Assembly (NCBI GenBank): GCA_947629665.1
Contig: CANREJ010000003.1
Span: 1 to 64,000 of the forward strand
Length of the DNA: 64,000 nt
Source: an uncultured Clostridia bacterium
Lineage (GTDB): Bacteria; Bacillota; Clostridia; Christensenellales; Borkfalkiaceae
Direction: 5' to 3'
Each line of letters begins with the position of its first letter. The stretch's first letter is position 1. Below are positions 35,212 to 44,119 of the stretch, in pieces. A model generated the notes under the pieces. That model did no database searches. It was given only the letters and a program-made list of their open reading frames with translations, and was not told the origin of the DNA. The position numbers and the translations under genes are program-made.

Positions 35212-35529
35212 TCAACGCGCAAAAACAACCACCTCGCCCATTGCCTTTTCGGATAGGTCGCAATAATACAAAATATATTCGAGTTGGGGTTTGCTTTTGC
35301 CGTTTTCCCAATTGACTATTCGGTTTTCGGGTACTTTGAACACTTGTGCGAGTTCGGCTTGACTTATGAGATGATCCATATCGAACTTACAGTCGGCACA
35401 TTCGCCTGAGCAATCACTGCTTAAAATATGGCAGACATTACGCCTGAGAGTAATATCGTCCCGACGCAATAATTTTAAATTTACGGCTGTTTTTGCCCAG
35501 TCAATGTATTTGATCTTTTTGGTTTCCAT
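35212..35529 (-). CDS. Xre-like HTH regulator with a four-cysteine cluster
   Basis: 105 aa from the ATG at 35529. A longer frame with a GTG at 35565 would start on the -10 box of the promoter at 35556-35584, so I reject it. GGTGG precedes the chosen ATG. The N-terminal part has C33-x6-C40-x3-C44-x2-C47, a likely zinc or Fe-S site. Residues 55-95 form an Xre-type HTH (ISQAELAQVFKVPENRIVNWENGK). Small proteins with this order occur in gut Firmicutes. The target is unknown; the neighbours are the VirD4-like unit downstream and the divergent TlpA-like lipoprotein. Confidence 0.75.
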   Translation of the reverse strand: METKKIKYIDWAKTAVNLKLLRRDDITLRRNVCHILSSDCSGECADCKFDMDHLISQAELAQVFKVPENRIVNWENGKSKPQLEYILYYCDLSEKAMGEVVVFAR

Positions 35530-35555
35530 AGTCCACCGCAGACAAATTTTTTGAT

Positions 35556-35584
35556 ATTTTACCACAATTCGCCGTCGTTTGCAA
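35556..35584 (-). promoter_or_regulatory. Promoter of the HTH regulator
   Basis: TTGCAA (35579-35584), a 17-bp spacer and TAAAAT (35556-35561 on the complement), giving a leader of about 20 nt to the ATG at 35529. Confidence 0.7.
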
Positions 35585-35745
35585 ATAAAAAAGACGTATT
35601 TTATAATATTGAATACAAATGGCCGAAAATATGAATAATTTTACAAATTTGTGAATAATGTGAATTTTTAAACCGCCGAGAACAAAAAATATTCAAAAAA
35701 CAATTGAAAATGAGGTGAAAATTACAGTAAACGGCGGAATTATAG

Positions 35746-35774
35746 TTGCGTGCGCGCGCGAAATATGTTATTAT
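35746..35774 (+). promoter_or_regulatory. Promoter of the TlpA-like lipoprotein genes
   Basis: TTGCGT (35746-35751), a 17-bp spacer starting with alternating GCGCGCGCG, and TATTAT (35769-35774). About 33 nt of leader with GAGG before the ATG at 35814. Confidence 0.55.
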
Positions 35775-35813
35775 TAATTCAAAGAAAATAAATATACACG
35801 TGTGAGGTAGCGT

Positions 35814-38774
35814 ATGAATAAATTTAAAAAGACGCTTTTGATAATTTTGGGGGCATGTTGCGCCCTGGCGTGCGTTGCGGCAACGGCTTGCAGCGCCACG
35901 CAAAACTGGCGTGTGCCGCATAACGGTGTTGTGAACAACGGCACAATCGACGCCAACAATCCCAACGGCGATCTGCCTTTTTATTATCCCGAAGGCACCG
36001 ACCCCGACGACTATTTGGACAAGGAGAACGCCTACACCATAACCACCGTGAGCATGGGCGGGCTTTCCATAAGCGGCATGCGCATAACCATTAAGCAGAA
36101 GGGCGAGACGGTGATTGAAGGTATTTCCTTAAACGGCGGAGCCGTGTTTGGAATTCCCGCAGGCGAATACGATATAGAGTATTCAAATTTGCCGCTGGGT
36201 TACAGCGAGGACGAAACCGGAACCGTTAAGCACCTTACCGCGGACAATTTACAGGTTAAAACGGCGTTCACCTCCTCCGTTATAAGGACGGAAACGCCCG
36301 CGGGTAAAACTTACGCCCTTGGCGACGTTATGTATAATTTCAGCGTTACCGACGCCGACGGCAATACTATGAACCTTGCGGAAATTTTGCAGACGAAGCG
36401 CGCCGTGCTTTTGAACTTCTGGGCTATACGCTGTATGCCTTGCAGGGCGGAGTTCCCCATAATTGACACGGTTTATGCCGGTTACAAGGACAAATTGGAA
36501 GTGATTGCCATTTCCAACGAGGACAGCAATGCGAGCATTAAAAAATTTAAAGAGCAATACGGACACAGCTTTTTTATGGCGCACGACAGCGCGGGAGTTT
36601 TTAACCGCTTTAACACGGAATCCATACCCGTTTCGGTTATGGTCGACCGCTACGGCGTTGTGTCATACTACAACGTAGGCTCCGAAACGAGCGAAACAAA
36701 ATGGGACAACATTTTCAGCACCTTTACAGCGGACAACTACGAGCAGAGCATACAACAGGGCAGCGGCGGCGAAACGGGCAGCGAAGATCCCGTAGCTCCC
36801 CCCGCGGACGCCGAAATGCCTGCCGACGCCGCGCTTAACGGAGCCTTCCTTGACGCGTCTATGGACGGAACCGAACTGCACTATTACGAACCCGCGGAAG
36901 ATACCCGCGACGGAAAATTCAATTGGCCGTTTACGGTGAACGACAGCGATTCCGACGGCGCATGTATCTCTCCCTCCAACGTCGGCACGGACAATACGTG
37001 GTCCATAATGTACACCGACGTGGAACTCAATCCCGACCAAACGCTTTCGGTGGACGTCAAAGTTCAGGGCGATCCCGACGATATTTTGTATATAGTTTTA
37101 AACAACTCCGCCGATTTGTCCTTTACCTATTCGGGCAATACCAACGGCTGGCAGACGGTTGAGCTTTTTACCTCGACGAGATTGACTTCCATCAACCTGA
37201 CGATATTTTACATTAAGAGCGTTTTGGGCAGTCCCGATAACGAGTTTGTAGGTTTAAAGAATTTAAAGATTTTTGAAACGGACTATTACAGCTCCACCAG
37301 CCCTTTGGACGTGCGCACGGAAGCCGTTAGAATCGAAAACGATGAACCCGTGTACCCCACGGTCTATAAGGGGCAGGACGGATTCTACCGTATTCAACAG
37401 GGCGCGGAAGAAAACGAAACTACCGACCCCTGGTTGTTTGCCGATATACTTTCGGAATCGCTGTGGTCAGATAGGCACCTTGCCGATTACAATCTTGTGA
37501 ACGTGGACAACGGACAGAGCGTTGAACTTGTAAAGTCGCTTTATTTGATTTCGTTCTGGCACCCCGATTTCGGCAACGGCGGAGCGGCAGACTTTAAATA
37601 CGGACTGACCGAAACGGATACCGTGATTGACTGCTATTGGGTACAGGACGGCACAAATTATATGTCCGCCGTGGACGAAACGCTTGCAAACGCGCTTAAA
37701 GCCTTTGCGGCGCGCGCCTCCACCCACATTGCGGAATACAAAGGCGGGCATAACGAAAATACCTGGCTGGAACTTTGCAGTTACTACCGCACGCTCGGCG
37801 GCGATCACACCGCAGATGGGCATACCTGCCTTGTACGCCAAAATATGGGCGTAGGTAAAACTCTCAATTACGCAATCGAAGCTACGCAGGGCGATAAATT
37901 TACGGTTGATTTGCGGATAGCGCAAAAGAAGAACCGCGCGGGCGGAGTGTTCTATAAGTTCACCGCTCCCCAAACGGGCGTGTATGTGTTCACCTCCTAC
38001 CGCCCCTTCTCGGAGGAAGACCCCATAGACCCCAACCTACTCATCTGGCCCGCGGGCTCAAACGCATATAACGACAGTATAATTTTGGAACAGTCGGACT
38101 GCCATAGCTACGAAAGATTTGCAAACAACGACGACAATAAATTTACAAATAACTTCCAGGCATATTTGTATTTAACCGAAGGCACAACAATTTATCCGCA
38201 GTTTACGGTGGCTTCGGGCGATATTTCGCAGTTGGTAGACCAATATATATCTTCCGGCATAGACGTTACGTACCAGGTGGATATTAAATATCTCGGCGAG
38301 AGCAAGCATGTGCTTACGCTTGCCGCAACGGACGGAATGTGGGACTCCATGACGGAATATGCAGGCATAGATGTTGTTGCCGATGGCGCCGAGGCAAGTG
38401 ATTTATATTATCACGTATTGCCCGACAACAGCTACGGTTCGGTGATATATATAGACTTCATCCATCCCAACTATGTTGGCCTTACAAGCCTTAAAGATTT
38501 GATAGACCGCGGCGTGTTTGACCTTTCCGAATCGGGCGGCGGAAACTTTACGGCAAAAATGAACGAGTATTGGCAGACGGCAACAAGCAAATCCCAGGAC
38601 GACCCCACCTACGGCATGTGCGAGGCATCTGTGGAATTGGTACAAATTTTGAGCGAGGGACTCAGGGTAACTTCCGATGACGGCGACGGGCTTGAATCGG
38701 GACTTTGGAAGGCGTTTGCCTATTACTGGCAATACTACGGCAGCACCGCCTGGGAACCCGTTGAAGAGGCTTAA
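35814..38774 (+). CDS. Very large lipoprotein with TlpA-type thioredoxin domain
   Basis: 986 aa. Lipoprotein signal with Cys26 as likely anchor. Residues 70-165 look like a carboxypeptidase-regulatory-type beta domain (GMRITIKQKGETVIEG). Residues 168-320 are a TlpA/AhpC-TSA thioredoxin fold with C207-M-P-C210, LLNFWAIRCMPC and SIPVSVMVDRYGVV. Residues 340-460 resemble a carbohydrate-binding beta-sandwich. The rest is unassigned, rich in Asp/Tyr, with repeated features (SLYLISFWHPDFGNG, YIDFIHPNYVGL). It would act outside the membrane in thiol-disulfide exchange. The converging operon at 41963-45201 encodes membrane thiol-redox proteins that could supply or take its electrons (inference). Confidence 0.8.
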   Translation: MNKFKKTLLIILGACCALACVAATACSATQNWRVPHNGVVNNGTIDANNPNGDLPFYYPEGTDPDDYLDKENAYTITTVSMGGLSISGMRITIKQKGETVIEGISLNGGAVFGIPAGEYDIEYSNLPLGYSEDETGTVKHLTADNLQVKTAFTSSVIRTETPAGKTYALGDVMYNFSVTDADGNTMNLAEILQTKRAVLLNFWAIRCMPCRAEFPIIDTVYAGYKDKLEVIAISNEDSNASIKKFKEQYGHSFFMAHDSAGVFNRFNTESIPVSVMVDRYGVVSYYNVGSETSETKWDNIFSTFTADNYEQSIQQGSGGETGSEDPVAPPADAEMPADAALNGAFLDASMDGTELHYYEPAEDTRDGKFNWPFTVNDSDSDGACISPSNVGTDNTWSIMYTDVELNPDQTLSVDVKVQGDPDDILYIVLNNSADLSFTYSGNTNGWQTVELFTSTRLTSINLTIFYIKSVLGSPDNEFVGLKNLKIFETDYYSSTSPLDVRTEAVRIENDEPVYPTVYKGQDGFYRIQQGAEENETTDPWLFADILSESLWSDRHLADYNLVNVDNGQSVELVKSLYLISFWHPDFGNGGAADFKYGLTETDTVIDCYWVQDGTNYMSAVDETLANALKAFAARASTHIAEYKGGHNENTWLELCSYYRTLGGDHTADGHTCLVRQNMGVGKTLNYAIEATQGDKFTVDLRIAQKKNRAGGVFYKFTAPQTGVYVFTSYRPFSEEDPIDPNLLIWPAGSNAYNDSIILEQSDCHSYERFANNDDNKFTNNFQAYLYLTEGTTIYPQFTVASGDISQLVDQYISSGIDVTYQVDIKYLGESKHVLTLAATDGMWDSMTEYAGIDVVADGAEASDLYYHVLPDNSYGSVIYIDFIHPNYVGLTSLKDLIDRGVFDLSESGGGNFTAKMNEYWQTATSKSQDDPTYGMCEASVELVQILSEGLRVTSDDGDGLESGLWKAFAYYWQYYGSTAWEPVEEA

Positions 38775-38806
38775 TTGAATTTAATTTTACCGGAGGTAAT
38801 ATTTTA

Positions 38807-39265
38807 ATGAAACTAATTAAAAAACTTGCAGTGGTATTAACTGCGATTATGGCGGTTGTTTGCGTGGCGGCGTTTACCGCCTGCGACAAGGGAGGCGAAA
38901 CCTACGCCACTACTTCCTTTAACGTTACCGTACTCGGCGAGGACGGTAACCCCATTGACGGAACGAAAGGCGATGAGGACACAAAGGTAAAGTTACAGTT
39001 TTGTGCGGTTACGGCAGAAGGAAACGCCGACGCCTGCCTCTCCGCTTACCAGCCCGAAGTCGGCGCGGACGGAAAACTAACCGTGGACCTTTCAAGAATC
39101 AAGTCATTTGTGGAAAATAACGACGCAAACAGATTTGTAATACACATTATAAACCTTGAAGGTCAGGGTTATTCGTTCTTGGCAAACTACGGCGTATATG
39201 AAGTTGACAAGGTGCCGACCGAAATAAGCATTACGCTCAATAAAAACCAAACGGAAGCAATATAA
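38807..39265 (+). CDS. Small lipoprotein with a beta-sandwich domain
   Basis: 152 aa. Signal with a lipobox-like FTAC at about residue 24, then an Ig-like domain (TTSFNVTVLGEDGNPIDG). A good GGAGG precedes the ATG and the gene follows the large lipoprotein by 32 bp. Family unknown. The 'GEDGNPI' pattern is shared with the first domain of the large lipoprotein and with the collagen-repeat protein downstream (DNNGEPVADAYF), so the three may be co-exported surface partners. Confidence 0.7.
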   Translation: MKLIKKLAVVLTAIMAVVCVAAFTACDKGGETYATTSFNVTVLGEDGNPIDGTKGDEDTKVKLQFCAVTAEGNADACLSAYQPEVGADGKLTVDLSRIKSFVENNDANRFVIHIINLEGQGYSFLANYGVYEVDKVPTEISITLNKNQTEAI

Positions 39266-39269
39266 AACA

Positions 39270-39298
39270 AAGGGCTTTGCCGCAACGACAAGGCCCTT
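39270..39298 (+). terminator. Intergenic hairpin (attenuator-like)
   Basis: A 10-bp stem with one wobble (39270-39279 with 39289-39298) lacks a T-run after it. It lies between the small lipoprotein and the collagen-repeat gene and may protect or attenuate the mRNA. Confidence 0.4.
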
Positions 39299-39317
39299 AA
39301 ATTATAAGGAGCAATAA

Positions 39318-41844
39318 ATGAAAAAGAAGAGAATATTATTGGCGGCGCTTGCCTCGATTTGCGTGGCGGCGGGCGCGGCGGGAATGGCGGCTTGCTCTAA
39401 CGGCGGCGAAACCCATGACCCCGCCCTTTACGCGGCATATCAATCTTATGCGGCTACGGTGGAAAACGCGCCCTCATACGAAGATTGGATAGCCGAACTA
39501 TTGTCCAAACTCAACGACGGCGGACAAAAGGGCGACGCGGGTGATAAGGGCGATAAGGGCGATAAAGGCGACCCCGGAGAGAGCGGCTACGACGGAAAGG
39601 ACGGTGTTGACGGCGAGGACGGCGTTGGAGTAGACGACGTCAAGATGGTTGAAATAAATGGCAAACAGTACTTTGAATTTACCTTTTCCAGCGGAAAAGT
39701 TGTCAGGCTTGCCGTGGACGGTTCGGACAGGCAGGAGTCCGTTGCATTTACAATAAACGCGGTTGACAACAACGGCGAACCCGTGGCGGACGCTTATTTC
39801 AACGTGGGATACACGGATAATTTCAACACCCGTCTTACAAAAGCGGGCACGGCGACTGACGATTCTTCGCAATACTGCGCGGTTAAAAGCAACCCCAAGG
39901 GAATTGCAACGCTTTACACCTTCCCCGAAGAATATACGGGGGGATACAGCGTATACCTTGCCGACCCCGCGTCAATTCCCGGCGGGACCGGTGTTCCCAA
40001 CGTGCCGCAGGGTTATACGGTTGATTTCGGCACCTCGCAGGGTATAAATAATACCAGCGCGCCCTTATTCGGTTACGGTAAACTTTAAAATAGACAACAG
40101 CTGGAACTCCCTCTACGACCCTGCAAACGATCTCGATTACAAGAGGTACGCGGAAGAGCCGCTGACTTCAAGCACGTTTAAAGTTACCTCCTCCCCCTAC
40201 GTTAAGCGGGCGCAAAAGGGCAAATACAACTACTTTACATTTTATCCCTACTATGAAAACAGGCCGCAAGGCGAACTTTCCGACAGCGATATAGAAACGA
40301 TAATTTCAAAGGCGCGCGAAGCGGCTTCGGGCGTGTACAGGCTGACATATACGGCGGATAATTCGGGGGCGAACGTTCAGTTAAACGCCTTCGACTTTAT
40401 AAACGGCAGTTACTTTGTGAGAAACGAGGACGGCTCACCCGCGGATTCGCTGGTGGCAATGCGCTCCGGCAATGTGCCCACGGACAGCGAGACGTTGCAG
40501 GCGGCATACCAAAGGTATAAAGCTACGGAGAGAAACTCCGCGCTTGATTATGACGCCTGGCTTGTGGAGTATTCCAAAACGTTCAGCGGCGGAAATTACG
40601 TTGACGTAACGGTTGAACAGGACGAGGCTTCGGCTACGTTCTGCCTTGGGTTTACAACAGATGTGAACTGCAACGTTACCATTACCGTTAAGAGGATAGG
40701 CGATGTAAGAAAATGGAGCAATGAGTATTCTACCGCAAAGATGCCGCAAGACGAGCCGCAAGCAATGGAAAACGACGGGAGAATTTTAGATGTGCCCCTT
40801 GACGCCGTTGTTGTCCGCGACGAAAAGGGCGTATACCATTTGAACAGCGCAACGGGGCCGGAAATTTACGTGCAACTCAATAATCCTACCCGCGTAAACA
40901 GCAGTTTTTCAATGATATATCTTTCGGACTATTCCGAAGTGTCCGTCAATCCCGAAGGCGGCACCACTTCCGAACACTTGACGGTGTTTAACTACTACAC
41001 CGAAACGACAGACGACAGTAACAACACGGGTGTGCGTACCTACACCGACTATACGGCGGTTGTTAAAGGGTACTCCGCGCTTGCCAACAGCGACGGCGGT
41101 TACCCCGTGAACGACCTTTTAAAGACCATTCTTGAAAACTTTTGCAAGAGCTTTATAGGCTGGGACGACTATGACGAATATTGGGTTGCCGCATGCTATT
41201 ACTACGGCGCGCCCTCAGACGGAACGGAAAATTCTCCTTACGACATAACAACGGGCGCAAATACCGTGGATTTGAATGCCGCGGGCACAACTTATCTCTC
41301 ATTCAAGCCCTCGGCTTCGGGATATTACACGGTTGTTTCTTCGGCCGGAACGCCGTCGGTTACGAACGGAATTGTTATTGACAACACGACGTATTTTTAC
41401 GCTTCAAGCGCGCAAGGCGTTACGTTTACGGTTGCCGGCAGCGGGTCTGCTACCGTTACCATAGGCACGGTTGCCGCAAACAAAGTAATTGAATACGCCG
41501 AAACTACCTCATCCAACTCCGACGGAACGTTTACCCAAACCGTTACAGGCACGGCGGAAAACCCCGTAAACAGAAGCGGCATAGGAGTGTTCCAGGTGAA
41601 TGTAGACCACTCGGCGTACAGCGGCAAGATTGCCGTTGACTTTAAGGCGGCGCTTGGCGGCGACGGCACGTACTTGATAACCGTTTACGGCTCCTCCACC
41701 GCCACCGTTGAAACAGGCGAAGCGGGCAATTACACAAGCGTTTTGGAAAGCACGTTTACCATGGCGTATGCGACAGCCACAAGGCTATGGTTCGATAACT
41801 CTGCGGACGGAACATTCTTTATAAAGGTTACCAAACTTTCCTGA
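39318..41844 (+). pseudogene. Collagen-repeat lipoprotein, interrupted by a one-base frameshift
   Basis: The open frame 39318-40088 encodes 256 aa: signal with MAAC (Cys26), YEDWIAELLSKL, G-x-y collagen-like repeats at about 71-103 (GDKGDKGDKGDPG), and a beta domain. The frame then ends, but the +1 frame reads on without a stop (PYSVTVNFKIDNSWN...) to 41844, giving about 586 more residues. A second copy of the A-x-YDAWL...Y motif lies in that part (YDAWLVEYSKTF). One extra base near 40060-40070, for example in the CCC of GCGCCC, explains it. Intact, the protein would be about 841 aa. It may be a true mutation, a slippage switch or a sequencing error. Confidence 0.8.
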
Positions 41845-41884
41845 CGGCGGAATTTTAGAAAACCCCGATTTTTTAATTACAAAA

Positions 41885-41897
41885 GCCTTGAAAAGGC
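41885..41897 (-). terminator. Terminator of the long minus-strand operon
   Basis: GCCTT, a 3-nt loop and AAGGC, followed on the minus strand by TTTTGTAATT. It lies 65 bp past the stop of the Fe-S/thioredoxin gene at 41963. Confidence 0.55.
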
Positions 41898-41906
41898 AAA
41901 CATAAA

Positions 41907-41928
41907 CGGCGCGCCGAATGGCGCGCCG
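41907..41928. terminator. Strong hairpin between converging genes
   Basis: A 9-bp perfect G+C-only stem (41907-41915 with 41920-41928) with a GAAT loop. It is placed to stop plus-strand transcripts from the lipoprotein genes and to reinforce the minus-strand terminator. Confidence 0.7.
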
Positions 41929-41962
41929 CTTGTTGTGTGGGGTGAATTGTTAATATCTGTAA

Positions 41963-44119
41963 TTATTTTAATGCTGCTTCGATTGCGGGGGTTAAATCGT
42001 CCAGGCGGGCGTTGATTACCGGGCCCTGCCGCACAAAGGATATATAACCTTCGGGATTGACTACTACCGTTATGGGATAGGAGCCCTTGCCGCCGAGACG
42101 GGTTGCGTAGAAGTCCGCACCTATGTCCTGCCCGAAAATTATCTGCCAATTAGACCAGCTTGCTTTGTTTCTGTCGGTGTTTTCGGAGTCTATAAACGTT
42201 TGGGCGCGGGGAGCGTCGTCGTTGTTGGCGTGCACGGCAAGCGTTACTACCTTGTCGCCGTACTGTTCGGTTATACTTTCAATATAGGGCAATTCTTCCA
42301 CGCAGGGACCGCAACTTACAAACCAGAAATTGATTACAAGAACCTTGCCGCGGGCACTCTCCGTGGAGAACGAGCCCTCCTTATAGGAGCTTTGATAGGT
42401 AGTTACGGTGAAGTCGTAGAGCTTGTCGCCCTCCCTGTACACCGTGGCGTCCCTTACGCTTGTAATTTCCGCCTCTATCTCCTCCGCTGAAAGCGGGCGG
42501 GTGTTGCGGGAGTAAATTTCGTGGTGAACGTTGAGTACCACCGTCGTGGGGAAAGCTCCGTCGCCGCCGCAGTCGGTGTAGGCGTCGAAACTGCCGTCCT
42601 GCACGAACGGAATATTATAGCCGTTGAAGCCGCGGGAGTCTATTATGCTTTGGACGGTTTCGCGGGAGTCGCTGTTCACAATGTGGACGGCAACTATGTT
42701 TGCCGTTTGGGTGAGCGTGGGAAGGCTTGCGCCGAGGTCGGCGAGATATTCCATGCTTGCGTCGTTCCTCGATGACCAGAATACAAGCACCGTGGGCTTA
42801 TCGCTGTTTTGGTAGAGCGTGTAGCTTTCGCCATCGTACTGCGTTTGATAGGTTTCGGCGGTGAAGTCCTTTACCGTTTTGCCGAACGACGCGTTTGCCG
42901 AGGGGCGGGTGTTGTAATACACGAGCGCGGATATAAGCAGCGCCGCCGCGAGTACCCAGGCTACGATTTCGAGTATTTTGCTTGTTTTGGTGCGCACATA
43001 GCGCACTTTTTGCATTTTGGGAGGCTCCTGCGCTTTATCTGCGGGCAAAGCTCCCTGTTCTTCGGTGGGCGCGGCCGCTGTTATGGGCGCGGGTTCCGCC
43101 GTTGAGGCTACATTTGCTACGGTTATTTCCGCAGGAGCGCTGTTTTCGGCTATGGGCATTGTTGTGCCGCTTACAAGTATTGCGCCGAGCGCAGAGCCTG
43201 CGCTTGCGGGGGCCTGAGAAGCGGTTACCGCAACGGAAGCGGGTTCCACAAACAGCTTGCCGCCCTTCCAGCTTATGGCATGGGTGGGGCATACCGATAT
43301 GCACTCGCCGCAGTTTATGCACTCGTGGTCGCCCACGTGGCGTATGTCCATCTTGCACTTGGCGATACATTTTCCGCAGTCGATGCACTTGCTCTTTTCA
43401 AACTTGACGCCGAGCAGGGCAATTCCGTTGAAGAAGCCGTAAATTGCGCCGAGAGGGCATATGAAGCGGCAAAAACCTCTGTATATGAATATGCACAGCA
43501 CTATGCACATTACCAATATGCAGAACTTCCAGCTGAAAAGATAGCCGAGCATTGCGTAGAGGTCGTTGTTGTACTCGCTTGAAAGCAAACCTATCGAGCC
43601 GCCGAACGTGCCCGCGGGGCAGATATATTTGCAAAAACCGGGAACGTTGTGATATATGAGCGGAACGGCGATTACGAGAGTTATCAAGAGTAGATATTTT
43701 AAATAACTCAACACGCGCGTTGCCGCGCTCTTTTTTACTTTGGGGGATTTTACTTTATATAACAAGTCCTGCGTCAGGCCGAAGGGGCACAGAAAACCGC
43801 AGATTGTTCTGCCGAGCATAAGCCCGAACAGCGCGATTATGCCCAAAATATAGTAGGGCGTTGTATTGCCCGAAGAGCCGAGCGAGTTTTGCAGGGCGCC
43901 CAAAGGGCAAGCCGCAACCGCGCCCGGACATGAATAGCAATTTAAACCGGGGGTGCAGACGTTTTTTGTTGCGCCCGTGTAAATCTGTCCCTCTCCAAAA
44001 CCTTTTAAATTGGCGTTGGTGAGTAGAGCCGCATAGAGCTGGATTATTCTTCTGCGCGTGGGAGCATGGTCTTTAAACCACCTGCCTACTCCCGTGAAAA
44101 ACGATTTTATTTTAGCCAA
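41963..44119 (-). CDS. NapH-like membrane 4Fe-4S protein fused to two thioredoxin domains
   Basis: 718 aa. N-terminal cysteine motifs (CTPGLNCYSCPGAVAACPLG at 55-74) and four or five membrane spans with CGFLCPFG, CKYICPAG and CRFICPLG, as in NapH/RnfB-linked membrane ferredoxins. Two 4Fe-4S sites follow: C245/248/251/255 and C267/270/273/277. Then come an Ala/Pro linker, one more membrane helix (about 383-401) and two exported thioredoxin-like domains. The first (about 415-555) has lost its CxxC (WSSRNDAS). The second (565-715) has C603-G-P-C606. It is a single-chain path from cytoplasmic ferredoxin across the membrane to an external thiol. It overlaps the CD1871A-type gene by 8 bp. Confidence 0.87.
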   Translation of the reverse strand: MAKIKSFFTGVGRWFKDHAPTRRRIIQLYAALLTNANLKGFGEGQIYTGATKNVCTPGLNCYSCPGAVAACPLGALQNSLGSSGNTTPYYILGIIALFGLMLGRTICGFLCPFGLTQDLLYKVKSPKVKKSAATRVLSYLKYLLLITLVIAVPLIYHNVPGFCKYICPAGTFGGSIGLLSSEYNNDLYAMLGYLFSWKFCILVMCIVLCIFIYRGFCRFICPLGAIYGFFNGIALLGVKFEKSKCIDCGKCIAKCKMDIRHVGDHECINCGECISVCPTHAISWKGGKLFVEPASVAVTASQAPASAGSALGAILVSGTTMPIAENSAPAEITVANVASTAEPAPITAAAPTEEQGALPADKAQEPPKMQKVRYVRTKTSKILEIVAWVLAAALLISALVYYNTRPSANASFGKTVKDFTAETYQTQYDGESYTLYQNSDKPTVLVFWSSRNDASMEYLADLGASLPTLTQTANIVAVHIVNSDSRETVQSIIDSRGFNGYNIPFVQDGSFDAYTDCGGDGAFPTTVVLNVHHEIYSRNTRPLSAEEIEAEITSVRDATVYREGDKLYDFTVTTYQSSYKEGSFSTESARGKVLVINFWFVSCGPCVEELPYIESITEQYGDKVVTLAVHANNDDAPRAQTFIDSENTDRNKASWSNWQIIFGQDIGADFYATRLGGKGSYPITVVVNPEGYISFVRQGPVINARLDDLTPAIEAALK

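Noticed and set aside
35530-35565. GTG start for the HTH regulator
   Set aside because: It overlaps the -10 box and would lie upstream of the transcription start.
39534-39620. Short tandem GGCGATAAG repeats as a possible CRISPR or DNA repeat element
   Set aside because: They are in frame and encode the collagen-like Gly-x-y repeat; there are no spacers.
39498-39872. Minus-strand ORF of 124 aa across the collagen repeats
   Set aside because: Produced by the GGC/GAC-rich repeat on the other strand; no start context.
42982-43407. Plus-strand ORF of 141 aa opposite the Fe-S/thioredoxin gene
   Set aside because: Cys/Arg/Leu-rich antisense frame of a gene with clear iron-sulfur motifs.
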